Source: Clostridiales bacterium
Lineage (GTDB): Bacteria > Bacillota > Clostridia > Lachnospirales > WRAX01
Assembly: GCA_031271375.1 (NCBI GenBank)
Contig: JAISVU010000008.1
Coordinates: 1-16,392, forward strand
Length of the DNA stretch: 16,392 nt
Reading direction: 5' to 3'
Within the stretch, counting starts at the first letter, position 1. The number at the start of each line of letters is the position of its first letter. The notes under the pieces were generated by a model. The model worked only from the letters and a program-made list of their open reading frames with translations, had not been told where the DNA came from and ran no database searches. This document shows, one piece after another, positions 1-5,757 of the stretch. A program made the translations under genes and the position numbers.

Positions 1-128
1 TCTCTGTGCCTCTGTGCCTCCGTGTGAGAAAAAAACATCCGGCTTGCAGGAGAGTCCCGTGTACCGCTGTCTTTAGTCTCTTCCATGTTATTTTTATTAT
101 TTCACACAGAGGCACAGAGACACGGAGG
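1..128. repeat. Inverted pair of octamer-period repeats
   Basis: Two short arrays face each other across a 77-nt spacer. The left arm (1-24) reads as three 8-nt units, tctctgtg, cctctgtg and cctccgtg, followed by tga. The right arm (105-128) is the same family on the other strand: cacagagg, cacagaga, cacggagg, preceded by ttca. The order of unit variants differs between arms, so the palindrome is imperfect, but the transcript could still fold into a long hairpin. The left arm begins at the window edge and may extend further. Similar CACAGAG/CTCTGTG runs are, from general knowledge, common in intergenic DNA of environmental bacteria; their role is unknown. Confidence 0.7.
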
Positions 129-210
129 AAAAGAGGTTAGGAGAAGAACTTAGCATATTTAGCTATTATGAGGCAATTGGATAGTCATTACATATGATTG
201 CATGTTGCCC

Positions 211-239
211 TTGCTATTTTCTCCTGGCACATATATACT
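211..239 (+). promoter_or_regulatory. Candidate sigma-A promoter for abrB-like/yfbR
   Basis: A -35-like TTGCTA (211-216) and a -10-like TATACT (234-239) are separated by exactly 17 nt, about 40 nt upstream of the small AbrB-like ORF. Transcription would begin near 246 and give a leader of about 33 nt containing the ribosome binding site gggag (265-269 region). The rest of 130-278 shows no ORF or RNA gene that I recognise. The call rests on motif match only. Confidence 0.45.
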
Positions 240-278
240 GTAGACAGGAAAAGGATGCCTGAACGGGAGATGAGTTAA

Positions 279-395
279 ATGGAGCTTGCGACGCTAACGG
301 ACGAAGGAAGGATAACGCTTCCTGTTAAAATAAGGGAGAGGCTCAATTTGAAAGACGGCGACAAGGTTCTTTTTAGGGAAGAAGACGGAAAATAA
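279..395 (+). CDS. Small AbrB/MazE-type (SpoVT-AbrB) DNA-binding domain protein, 38 aa
   Basis: This short ORF encodes a recognisable swapped-hairpin AbrB domain: residues 8-15 (DEGRITLP) and 17-34 (KIRERLNLKDGDKVLF) match the family pattern of a Gly-x-Ile-Thr-Ile/Leu-Pro strand, a KIRExLxLKxGD turn and a final hydrophobic strand. Such domains form intertwined dimers that bind DNA, either as antitoxins or as transition-state regulators. A good ribosome binding site (gggaga) lies 9 nt before the ATG. The stop codon TAA at 393-395 is one base from the ATG of yfbR, so the two are probably translationally coupled. At 38 aa it ends just after the core domain and has no toxin-binding tail; no toxin gene follows. 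It may be a minimal DNA-binding peptide regulating its own operon or a truncated remnant. Domain recognition is good; the function is inferred. Confidence 0.7.
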   Translation: MELATLTDEGRITLPVKIRERLNLKDGDKVLFREEDGK

Positions 396-396
396 A

Positions 397-993
397 ATGA
401 CCGCCACCTTCCTCCCTATGCTGTTCCGTATGAGGCATATCGCCCGATGGGGGCTGATGCACAACTCCCTTCCCGAAAGCCTAAGCCTGCACAGCCTGGA
501 ATGCGCGTTTCTTACGCATTTTCTTGCCCACATAGGCAACATTTATCTGGGTAAGACGCATAACGCGGACAGGCTCGCAGCCCACGCGATGTATCATGAC
601 GCCGCTGAAATACTCACCGGCGATCTTCCTACGCCGATTAAATACTATAACAGCGAAATTTTAAGGGCCTATAAAAATATAGAATCCGCTTCGGCGGTCA
701 AGCTCTTGGAAAGCCTGCCGGAAGAGCTGCGCCAGGTATATGCCGATTATCTGCAGGGCGGCAGCCTTTCCGAAGCCGAGCGCTATATCATTAAAGCCGC
801 GGATAAGCTCTGCGCCTACATAAAATGCGTGAATGAAACCGAGGCAGGGAACAAGGAGTTTAATATGCCCCTGAAGGCTTGCCTGGAGAAGGTGGAGGCT
901 TTAATACCCGTATGCCCCGAGCTTAAATACTTCATGGAACATTTTATCGGCGCCTTTTCATTGTCTCTTGACGCGATAGGGGCTAGTGACTAG
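397..993 (+). CDS. yfbR: 5'-deoxynucleotidase, YfbR family (HD domain)
   Basis: The 198-aa product aligns over its whole length with E. coli YfbR, a cytoplasmic metal-dependent phosphohydrolase that removes the 5' phosphate from deoxyribonucleoside monophosphates and takes part in dNMP turnover and dUMP supply. The HD metal ligands are present: H32, H67-D68 and D136 (one less than the E. coli numbering), with the catalytic-site R17-W18, E71 and the conserved GDLPTPIKYYN stretch at 75-85. The glutamate that usually precedes the first metal histidine (SEHSL) is leucine here (SLHSL). The start at 397 gives the same N-terminal length as E. coli. The last residues GASD and the TAG stop are encoded by the first CTAG heptamer array, which has apparently replaced the original C-terminal tail without touching the core. 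It follows the AbrB-like ORF by one base and is likely cotranscribed with it. Confidence 0.93.
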   Translation: MTATFLPMLFRMRHIARWGLMHNSLPESLSLHSLECAFLTHFLAHIGNIYLGKTHNADRLAAHAMYHDAAEILTGDLPTPIKYYNSEILRAYKNIESASAVKLLESLPEELRQVYADYLQGGSLSEAERYIIKAADKLCAYIKCVNETEAGNKEFNMPLKACLEKVEALIPVCPELKYFMEHFIGAFSLSLDAIGASD

Positions 994-1008
994 CGTCTAG
1001 TTGACTAG
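983..1008. repeat. CTAG heptamer array 1 (four units)
   Basis: CTAG tetramers begin at 983, 990, 997 and 1005, giving spacings of 7, 7 and 8 nt with variable bases tga, cgt and ttga between them. The array overlaps the end of yfbR: the second CTAG contains its TAG stop. The extra base in the last unit makes a TTGACT hexamer (1001-1006). The 11-mer ctagtgactag at 983-993 recurs in array 2 at 1111-1121, and gactagaac at 1003-1011 recurs at 1116-1124. Confidence 0.85.
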
Positions 1009-1031
1009 AACCTGGTAAAAATAGGTATAAT
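1001..1031 (+). promoter_or_regulatory. Possible promoter for the M20-like gene
   Basis: TATAAT at 1026-1031 is a perfect -10 hexamer. The best -35 match is TTGACT at 1001-1006, inside the CTAG array, but the spacer is 19 nt, longer than ideal. If used, the leader would run from about 1038 through a purine-rich stretch (1071-1083) and array 2 to the ATG at 1125. Confidence 0.35.
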
Positions 1032-1089
1032 ATGGAAATGCGGAATGATATACTTAATATGACAAACATCAAGGGGAAGGGGGTTCTCC

Positions 1090-1121
1090 CTAGCGACTAG
1101 CCCCTAGCCCCTAGTGACTAG
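1090..1121. repeat. CTAG heptamer array 2 (five units, exact 7-nt period)
   Basis: CTAG tetramers begin at 1090, 1097, 1104, 1111 and 1118 with intervening triplets cga, ccc, ccc and tga, followed by aac and the ATG of the next gene. The period is exact over the whole array. It contains two TAG triplets (1098 and 1119) in the frame of the downstream gene, so translation cannot begin upstream of 1125. It separates a purine-rich, ribosome-binding-like stretch at 1071-1083 from the start codon. Confidence 0.88.
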
Positions 1122-1124
1122 AAC

Positions 1125-2417
1125 ATGTTCAATCCATCAGATATAATGAACGCCCTTTCACAAATCAGCGAAACCGGCGGCGCGGACTGCGAGCGGCGGT
1201 GTATTTTGCATGTGGAGGGACTGTTCAAGGAAGCCGGGATACCCACCAGCATAATCGCGCCGGATTCGGACAGCCCCGTCCTTTACGCCAAGATACGGTC
1301 TTACGCGCCAAGACTAAGCCCGCTCTTGCTATATGCCAGGGCGGGCGGTACGGCCTCCTGGGGAAACGAACCCGCCGCAGAGGCTCTTGCCGAGGGCCGC
1401 GTCCGCAGTTTGAGCCCGGACGGTTTGAAGGCTGGGGCGGCGGTTTTTTCCTCCGTGCTGCTGAACTTGAGGGAAAGCCGCACCCGTATGCCTTATGATA
1501 TAATCCTGCTGCTGGCCTGCGGCGAAGGGGATGCCGGCGGCGTTAAACTAGTGACGGGCAAGCATCCTAAGCTCTTCAAGGACATTAAATACGCCCTGGG
1601 CGAGATAGGCGGCTTCCCCCTTCTTATAGGGCCTAAGAAGCTCTATCCGATAATGATAGCGGAAAAGCGGCAGGCCTGGCTCCGTGTTACTGCAGGCAGG
1701 CAGAAGCATTCAGGGCCAATGTCAGGCCTCGCGAAAGCCATTATACGCCTGGAGCGAAAGCGCCTGCCCGTCAGGGTTTCCGAACCGGTGTCGCTGATGG
1801 CGGAGGCCCTGGGCGGGGCTTTGGGTGAGCTTGACGAGATTATGATGTCGCTGATGCAAAAGCCCCTCCTTACTTTGCCCATGCAGAAGTTAATGGGCAA
1901 GGAAGGACGGTTTTTCGCGCCGCTAATGCGTAACAGCGTGAGCGTGAACCTCCTCCGCGGCGGCAATGATATTAATGTCAAACCGGAGACGGCGTATTTC
2001 GACGCGGACATGCGTCTTGTACCCGGGCTGTCAGTGGGCGAAGGGGTCTCCGATGTCCGCGCCGTCATAGGTTCGGCTTATGAGATCGACGTTCTGCGCG
2101 GCGGCGTTATGGGCCGAAACCTGGATATGGCAATGTTCGAGGGGCTTGCCAACGCCCTAGTCAAACGTGATCCAGACGCTGCGCCTATCCCCTATGTGAA
2201 CGCCGTTCCCACTGACGCGAGGTATCTTGAGGAACTGGGCATACAGTCCTACGGCTACGCCCCGATGAACCTCCCTGTCAACGGCGATATGACCAGCAAA
2301 TCCAAGTCCGCGATAAAGCAGGCTCGGGAAGACGCCCTGGACTTTGGCGTAGCTTGCCTCACATACTTTCTTATTAGCCGGGATTCCGACAGCGCATTAA
2401 ATAGTTCCGGTGTATAA
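1125..2417 (+). CDS. M20-family metallopeptidase relative, probably catalytically inactive
   Basis: The 430-aa product has the fold signature of the M20 family (ArgE/DapE/carboxypeptidase relatives): an N-terminal catalytic-type region, a dimerisation domain entered at KHSGPMSG (194-201), and the closing TDAR motif at 363-366 followed by LEELGI. The normal metal ligands are missing. The usual GHxD segment after the LLL strand (67-69) reads ARAG, placing Arg72 and Gly74 where His and Asp belong. The DMKxG segment is DGLKAG (99-104), the Glu-Glu pair appears as GEGD (133-136), and no histidine exists after H195, so the C-terminal ligand is absent. It may be a regulatory or binding pseudo-enzyme. 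The ORF is long and open, arguing against recent decay. No ribosome binding site lies close to the ATG because array 2 occupies that place; ATG at 1146 (residue 8) is an alternative start but has none either. Confidence 0.75.
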   Translation: MFNPSDIMNALSQISETGGADCERRCILHVEGLFKEAGIPTSIIAPDSDSPVLYAKIRSYAPRLSPLLLYARAGGTASWGNEPAAEALAEGRVRSLSPDGLKAGAAVFSSVLLNLRESRTRMPYDIILLLACGEGDAGGVKLVTGKHPKLFKDIKYALGEIGGFPLLIGPKKLYPIMIAEKRQAWLRVTAGRQKHSGPMSGLAKAIIRLERKRLPVRVSEPVSLMAEALGGALGELDEIMMSLMQKPLLTLPMQKLMGKEGRFFAPLMRNSVSVNLLRGGNDINVKPETAYFDADMRLVPGLSVGEGVSDVRAVIGSAYEIDVLRGGVMGRNLDMAMFEGLANALVKRDPDAAPIPYVNAVPTDARYLEELGIQSYGYAPMNLPVNGDMTSKSKSAIKQAREDALDFGVACLTYFLISRDSDSALNSSGV

Positions 2418-2434
2418 ATATCCCAAATAAGCGC

Positions 2435-2450
2435 ATGATAAGCCTATCAT
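2435..2450. promoter_or_regulatory. Small inverted repeat before the DUF1540 gene
   Basis: atgata (2435-2440) and tatcat (2445-2450) form a perfect 6-bp inverted repeat around a 4-nt loop, just upstream of the ribosome binding site of the DUF1540 gene. It could be an operator or a small mRNA hairpin; it is too weak and lacks the T-run for a terminator. The match may be by chance. Confidence 0.3.
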
Positions 2451-2467
2451 CACAAGGAGGCGATATT

Positions 2468-2626
2468 ATGCAATCAACCGTAGGATGCAGCGTAAACAGC
2501 TGCAAGTACAATGACAAGGGCCGCCACTGCACGCTCCAGGATATCACGATCGGCAGCGGCCAGGATAGCGGCGAGGCGCGCACAAAGAAAGAAACCGAGT
2601 GCGAAAGTTTCGTAAGCGAGATATGA
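2468..2626 (+). CDS. DUF1540 domain protein, 52 aa
   Basis: This short protein carries the DUF1540 pattern: C7, C12, C21 and C45 with the conserved spacing CxVxxCxYN...CTLQDITIG...TECESF. The four cysteines probably bind a metal, most likely zinc, but the biochemical role of the family is not known. The family is found mainly in Firmicutes, which supports the taxonomic inference. The start at 2468 is chosen over an upstream in-frame ATG at 2435 because a perfect aaggagg (2454-2460) lies 7 nt before it. It sits 50 nt after the M20-like gene and is followed after 8 nt by CTAG array 3. Confidence 0.88.
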   Translation: MQSTVGCSVNSCKYNDKGRHCTLQDITIGSGQDSGEARTKKETECESFVSEI

Positions 2627-2634
2627 GATAGTGG

Positions 2635-2687
2635 CTAGACGCTAGAGACTAGGGGCTAGCGACTGGTTCCTAGTTCCTAGCGACTAG
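2635..2687. repeat. CTAG heptamer array 3 (eight units, exact 7-nt period)
   Basis: Units begin at 2635, 2642, 2649, 2656, 2663, 2670, 2677 and 2684. All start with CTAG except the fifth (CTGG). The intervening triplets are acg, aga, ggg, cga, ttc, ttc, cga, and the last unit runs into ggg. The 11-mer ctagcgactag at 2677-2687 also occurs in array 2 (1090-1100). The final unit merges with aggggagg, the ribosome binding site of the next gene. This is the longest and most regular of the arrays. Confidence 0.9.
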
Positions 2688-2698
2688 GGGAGGCTAAA

Positions 2699-3043
2699 AT
2701 GAATATTCAAATATTCGGTAAGTCCAAATGCTTCGACACAAAAAAAGCCGAGCGGTATTTTAAAGAGCGCGGCATAAAGTATCAGTTTATTGACATTATT
2801 AAATATGGAATGAGCAAGGGCGAGTATGCCAGCGTCAAAACCGCCGCCGGCGGTATAGGCCCGTTAATCGACACACAATCCGACGCTTACGAGAAGCTAT
2901 ACATAAAATACCTGGCCAGCGAAGCCGCCGCTGAGGAAAAGCTCTTGGACAACCCTGCCCTTTTCAAGACCCCTATCGTCAGAAACGGACGCGCCGCCAC
3001 GATCGGCTACCAACCTGAGGTATGGGCAAAGTGGCAGCCATAA
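2699..3043 (+). CDS. ArsC/Spx-like thioredoxin-fold protein
   Basis: The 114-aa product belongs to the ArsC/Spx/YffB family of small thioredoxin-fold proteins. It begins with a beta strand (NIQIFG) and a single active-site-type cysteine, C11, in GKSKCFDTKKAERYF; Spx itself has CxxC, which is absent here (C11-F-D-T14). The family's cis-proline region is seen as TPIVRNG (91-97), with R95 in the place of the substrate-binding arginine of ArsC. It may act as a glutathione- or thioredoxin-linked reductase or a redox regulator; whether it reduces arsenate cannot be judged, and no other ars gene is nearby. The ribosome binding site aggggagg (2686-2693) is partly made by the last unit of CTAG array 3. 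Confidence 0.85.
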   Translation: MNIQIFGKSKCFDTKKAERYFKERGIKYQFIDIIKYGMSKGEYASVKTAAGGIGPLIDTQSDAYEKLYIKYLASEAAAEEKLLDNPALFKTPIVRNGRAATIGYQPEVWAKWQP

Positions 3044-3093
3044 TTCGCCTCTCACCCTAAAACCTTATCGATATCATAACGGAGGTCATTCCC

Positions 3094-4005
3094 ATGCTAA
3101 GAATCCCCAAAGAAAACAACATAATCGTCATGTCGAGGGAGAACGCCCCCGCCGCGCGGGCCAAATCCGGCGACACGGTGATCTTCGAGACCGCGGACGC
3201 CTTCGGCGGGCAGATAACATCGGAAGCGGACGTATTCAGCTCCATAGGCTGGGACAGGGTCAACCCCGCGACGGGGCCGCTGTACATAGAAGGCGCGGAG
3301 CCGGGCGACTGCCTCAAGGTGGATATACTGGACATAAAAGCGGGCGGCAAGGCCGCGATGGTGATGTCGCCGGGATTCGGCATACTGGAGGCCTCCGCCG
3401 AAAAATCCTTTGTCTTTGACATTAAGGAAGGAAAGGTCTTCTTTGACGGCAGTATCACGATAGATATTGAACCGATGATCGGCGTTATCGGCACCGCCCC
3501 GGCAGGGGGAGGCGTCGCGACAGGAACCCCTGGACCCCACGGCGGCAATATGGATTGCAAACAGATTATAAAAGGCGCGGCGCTGTATCTGCCGGTCAAC
3601 GTTCCCGGGGCGCTGCTTTCAATGGGCGATCTCCACGCGGTTATGGGCGACGGCGAGGTAGCCGTTTGCGGCGCGGAAATGGCGGGGGAGGTCACGGTTA
3701 GGGTTACGGTATTAAAAGGCGTCAAAGCCCCGCTGCCCGTCCTGATATCCAAAAACCGGGTTATGACTGTCGCCTCGGCCCCAACCCTGGACGAGGCCGC
3801 GAAAACAGCCGCCGTAAATATGCGGGAGCTGCTGATTGGCGCGGGGATGGATGGCGAAAAAGCCAATCTGCTGATGTCGCTTGTAGGGGATTTAAGGATA
3901 TGCCAAGTCGTTGATCCGCTGATGACCGCTAGGATGGAGTTTAACCTGGATATTTTAAAAGCCTATGGAGTCTGTGTCTTCAGAAACGGTTCGGATACTA
4001 GATGA
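3094..4005 (+). CDS. Acetamidase/formamidase family protein
   Basis: The 303-aa product matches the FmdA/AmdA family, cytoplasmic hydrolases that release ammonia from short amides such as formamide and acetamide. Recognisable conserved parts are FETADAFGGQ (31-40), NPATGPLYIEGAEPGD (57-72), the TPGPHGGNMD loop (145-154) and the SMGDLHAVMGDGE motif (176-188), whose Asp, His and Glu are the probable metal and active-site residues. The length is normal for the compact bacterial branch. A clear ggaggt (3081-3086) lies 7 nt before the ATG. Its stop overlaps the start of the next gene (ATGA at 4002-4005), so the two are translationally coupled. The true substrate is not determined by sequence; no amide transporter or urease-type gene is adjacent. 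Confidence 0.9.
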   Translation: MLRIPKENNIIVMSRENAPAARAKSGDTVIFETADAFGGQITSEADVFSSIGWDRVNPATGPLYIEGAEPGDCLKVDILDIKAGGKAAMVMSPGFGILEASAEKSFVFDIKEGKVFFDGSITIDIEPMIGVIGTAPAGGGVATGTPGPHGGNMDCKQIIKGAALYLPVNVPGALLSMGDLHAVMGDGEVAVCGAEMAGEVTVRVTVLKGVKAPLPVLISKNRVMTVASAPTLDEAAKTAAVNMRELLIGAGMDGEKANLLMSLVGDLRICQVVDPLMTARMEFNLDILKAYGVCVFRNGSDTR

Positions 4006-4988
4006 ACAGAGAACAAATCATACGCCGGAGGATGCACGGCCTGTACCTTTCCCGCAAATGCGGCGATTTAGCCGAGCTGTCGAGAAACCTTCTGGGGATG
4101 CATAGCTGGTTTTACCGCAATGTCGCGTTCTCGGCTGTGATACGGGGCGCGGATATCGGCGGGTGGAAGACGGTTTTGACCAAGACCTGGCTGTACGGAG
4201 GCAGGCTCCACGGGGCTGCATATGACGAGCTGCCCAGGCTTCTTGCCCTGAGCCCTGGTGACGAGGGGTTCTGGGGCGACGCGCAGATGAAAGCCATCGC
4301 GGACGAAGCCATAAGCCTGATGGAGGACGGAGTTTCATCCAGAGCGGAGATGCGGCGTATCTTCGCGGGAAGGTATGACCATACAACGCTGGAGACGGCT
4401 TTCTCTCCATGGGGCGGTATTTTTGTCAACCTGGCGCGGCTGGGCCGTGTTGCGTTCCGTGATATGGCAAGCCATGATTTTGACTTGGTTGACAGAGAGC
4501 CTATGAAGACCCAGGACGAGGTTCTGCCGGGGCTGCTGCGCGATTATATTACCGCATACGGCCCGGCGACGCTGGCTGACGCCGCCTGGTTTTTCAACTT
4601 TTGGCGGGAGGACAAGGTTAAATTAAAGAAATTCAATGTAGATGAGTTTTCCAGCTTCAAGTATGACGGAGACCTATATTTCTATATAGACGATCCGGAG
4701 GGAATGAACGATATACCGGAAGTGACGCTGCTGTCCGGTTTCGACCCGTTGATTGTTTCGTACAGTCAACGGAGCAGATTTTTACCCGACGAGTATAAGA
4801 GCTCGGTAATCCTTAAAAGCGGCATATGCAACCCGACTGTCGCTGTGAATGGGCGCGTCGAAGGACTTTGGAATATAAAGAAGGGCGAGCCGGCTTTGGA
4901 ATTCTTCTCCGAGCAGCCTAAACGCGTGCGGGACGCCGCCTATAATCTGTTGGATGAAATGCGCTGGGAAACGGCGGGGAGACTGTAA
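4002..4988 (+). CDS. AlkZ-like winged-helix (HTH_42) protein, atypical catalytic motif
   Basis: The 328-aa product fits the HTH_42 family (AlkZ, AlkX/YcaQ), tandem winged-helix DNA glycosylases that unhook interstrand crosslinks and remove bulky alkylated bases. Family features include the N-terminal helix and LLGMH (30-34), the WLYGGRLHGAAYDELPRLL segment comparable with the usual WxxRGTLH region, SPWGG near 135, and the C-terminal FDPLIVSYSQRSRFL and PTVAVNGRVEGLW stretches. The glutamine motif of characterised AlkZ (Q-x-Q after the LxGL turn) reads H34-S35-W36 here, so glycosylase activity is uncertain. It may be a divergent glycosylase or a DNA-binding homologue. Translation is coupled by a 4-nt overlap to the amidase gene upstream, an unexpected partner. 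Confidence 0.78.
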   Translation: MNREQIIRRRMHGLYLSRKCGDLAELSRNLLGMHSWFYRNVAFSAVIRGADIGGWKTVLTKTWLYGGRLHGAAYDELPRLLALSPGDEGFWGDAQMKAIADEAISLMEDGVSSRAEMRRIFAGRYDHTTLETAFSPWGGIFVNLARLGRVAFRDMASHDFDLVDREPMKTQDEVLPGLLRDYITAYGPATLADAAWFFNFWREDKVKLKKFNVDEFSSFKYDGDLYFYIDDPEGMNDIPEVTLLSGFDPLIVSYSQRSRFLPDEYKSSVILKSGICNPTVAVNGRVEGLWNIKKGEPALEFFSEQPKRVRDAAYNLLDEMRWETAGRL

Positions 4989-5102
4989 TTAAAGGTTTAT
5001 TGCACGTTCCCCCGCACAAATTCCTCAATGCTGTCAAATATATATCGAGGGCTTGTCAGATGCAAGTTATGTGGTATAGCACCATCGTTTCTCCCATTGC
5101 CG

Positions 5103-5732
5103 CTAGCCGTTCATCCGCCGCATATAATCCCCCAAGCTCTCGGCGGCCTGGCTTCCGCACTTTGTCAGCTCGCTCATAACCCGGTCGAAGCCTTTGCGGG
5201 TTTTGTACCAGTTGTCCGGGCTAATTCCGTTAACATCCACGGCGACGACGCGTATCTCCGCCTCGGGGAACGCGCATTGGTAATAAGTCAGCGCCCGCTT
5301 GGCATGGAAGGATTTGCAGCAGAGTATCGCCTTCTTTATTTCCAGCTTCATGCTGTCGCACATCCTGCGTGAGAAGAAGCCGTTTTCCCTTGTAAACGTG
5401 CTGTCGCATTCCGTTATGATACTATCGGCGGGCACGCCGTTCGTAACCAATACATGGAAAAAGAACTCGCATTCCGTTCCGTAGGGGCCGGGGTAGAGTG
5501 ATGTATCGCCTCTGACCCCACCAAAGGCGCCGCGTGATACCGCGTACTTCCCTGAGGGAAGTACATACGGGGCGTAACCCGCGTTATACAGCTCCGCCGC
5601 CTTATCCGGCAGCGCCTGATGGCCGCCCCCCGGGATGAAGATTATATCCGCTTCTCCCGGCCCGTCATTTACGAAGATAAAGTCTGTGATATCTTGAATA
5701 AGTCGTGGTATAATATTAAAACCCTCTTTCAC
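5103..5732 (-). CDS. YdcF/DUF218-type protein
   Basis: The 209-aa product has the DUF218 fold signature: strand and loop IIFIPGGGHQALPDKAAELY (30-49), YVLPSGKYAV (56-65), the TECEFFFHVLVTNGVP region (86-101), and ESD/STFTREN-type segment (111-117), matching the conserved Gly-rich loop and the T/S-x-x-EN motif. Members are thought to bind nucleotides or S-adenosylmethionine, and some act in envelope metabolism, but the activity is unknown. No signal peptide or membrane segment precedes the domain, so it is probably cytosolic. The start is GTG; the nearby ATG at 5740 is out of frame and stops after three codons. It follows gpmI after 25 nt and is likely cotranscribed. A perfect palindrome lies at 5544-5564 within it. 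Confidence 0.85.
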   Translation of the reverse strand: MKEGFNIIPRLIQDITDFIFVNDGPGEADIIFIPGGGHQALPDKAAELYNAGYAPYVLPSGKYAVSRGAFGGVRGDTSLYPGPYGTECEFFFHVLVTNGVPADSIITECDSTFTRENGFFSRRMCDSMKLEIKKAILCCKSFHAKRALTYYQCAFPEAEIRVVAVDVNGISPDNWYKTRKGFDRVMSELTKCGSQAAESLGDYMRRMNG

Positions 5733-5757
5733 TGTTTCATCTGTTCTCCGTAATCTG

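Noticed and set aside
294..542. Minus-strand open frame across the AbrB-like ORF and yfbR start
   Set aside because: It overlaps two well-supported plus-strand genes and has no family features.
279..993. Programmed frameshift joining the AbrB domain to YfbR
   Set aside because: The frames differ, but yfbR has its own ATG giving the normal N-terminus, and no slippery heptamer is seen.
1032..1100. 22-codon ORF before array 2
   Set aside because: It has no ribosome binding site and no recognisable sequence; kept only as a hint about the displaced start.
1090..1121. CTAG arrays as CRISPR or as an attachment site
   Set aside because: Units of 7 nt with 3-nt variable bases are far too short for CRISPR, and there is no integrase or tRNA gene nearby.
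3057..3866. Long minus-strand open frame (269 codons) opposite the amidase
   Set aside because: Its composition (Ser/Pro/Thr-rich, low complexity) is that of the antisense of a G+C-rich gene; the amidase on the other strand is unambiguous.
4989..5102. Terminator between the convergent AlkZ-like and DUF218 genes
   Set aside because: Only a 4-bp stem (cttg/caag) is seen and no T-run follows; no supportable terminator or gene in this gap.
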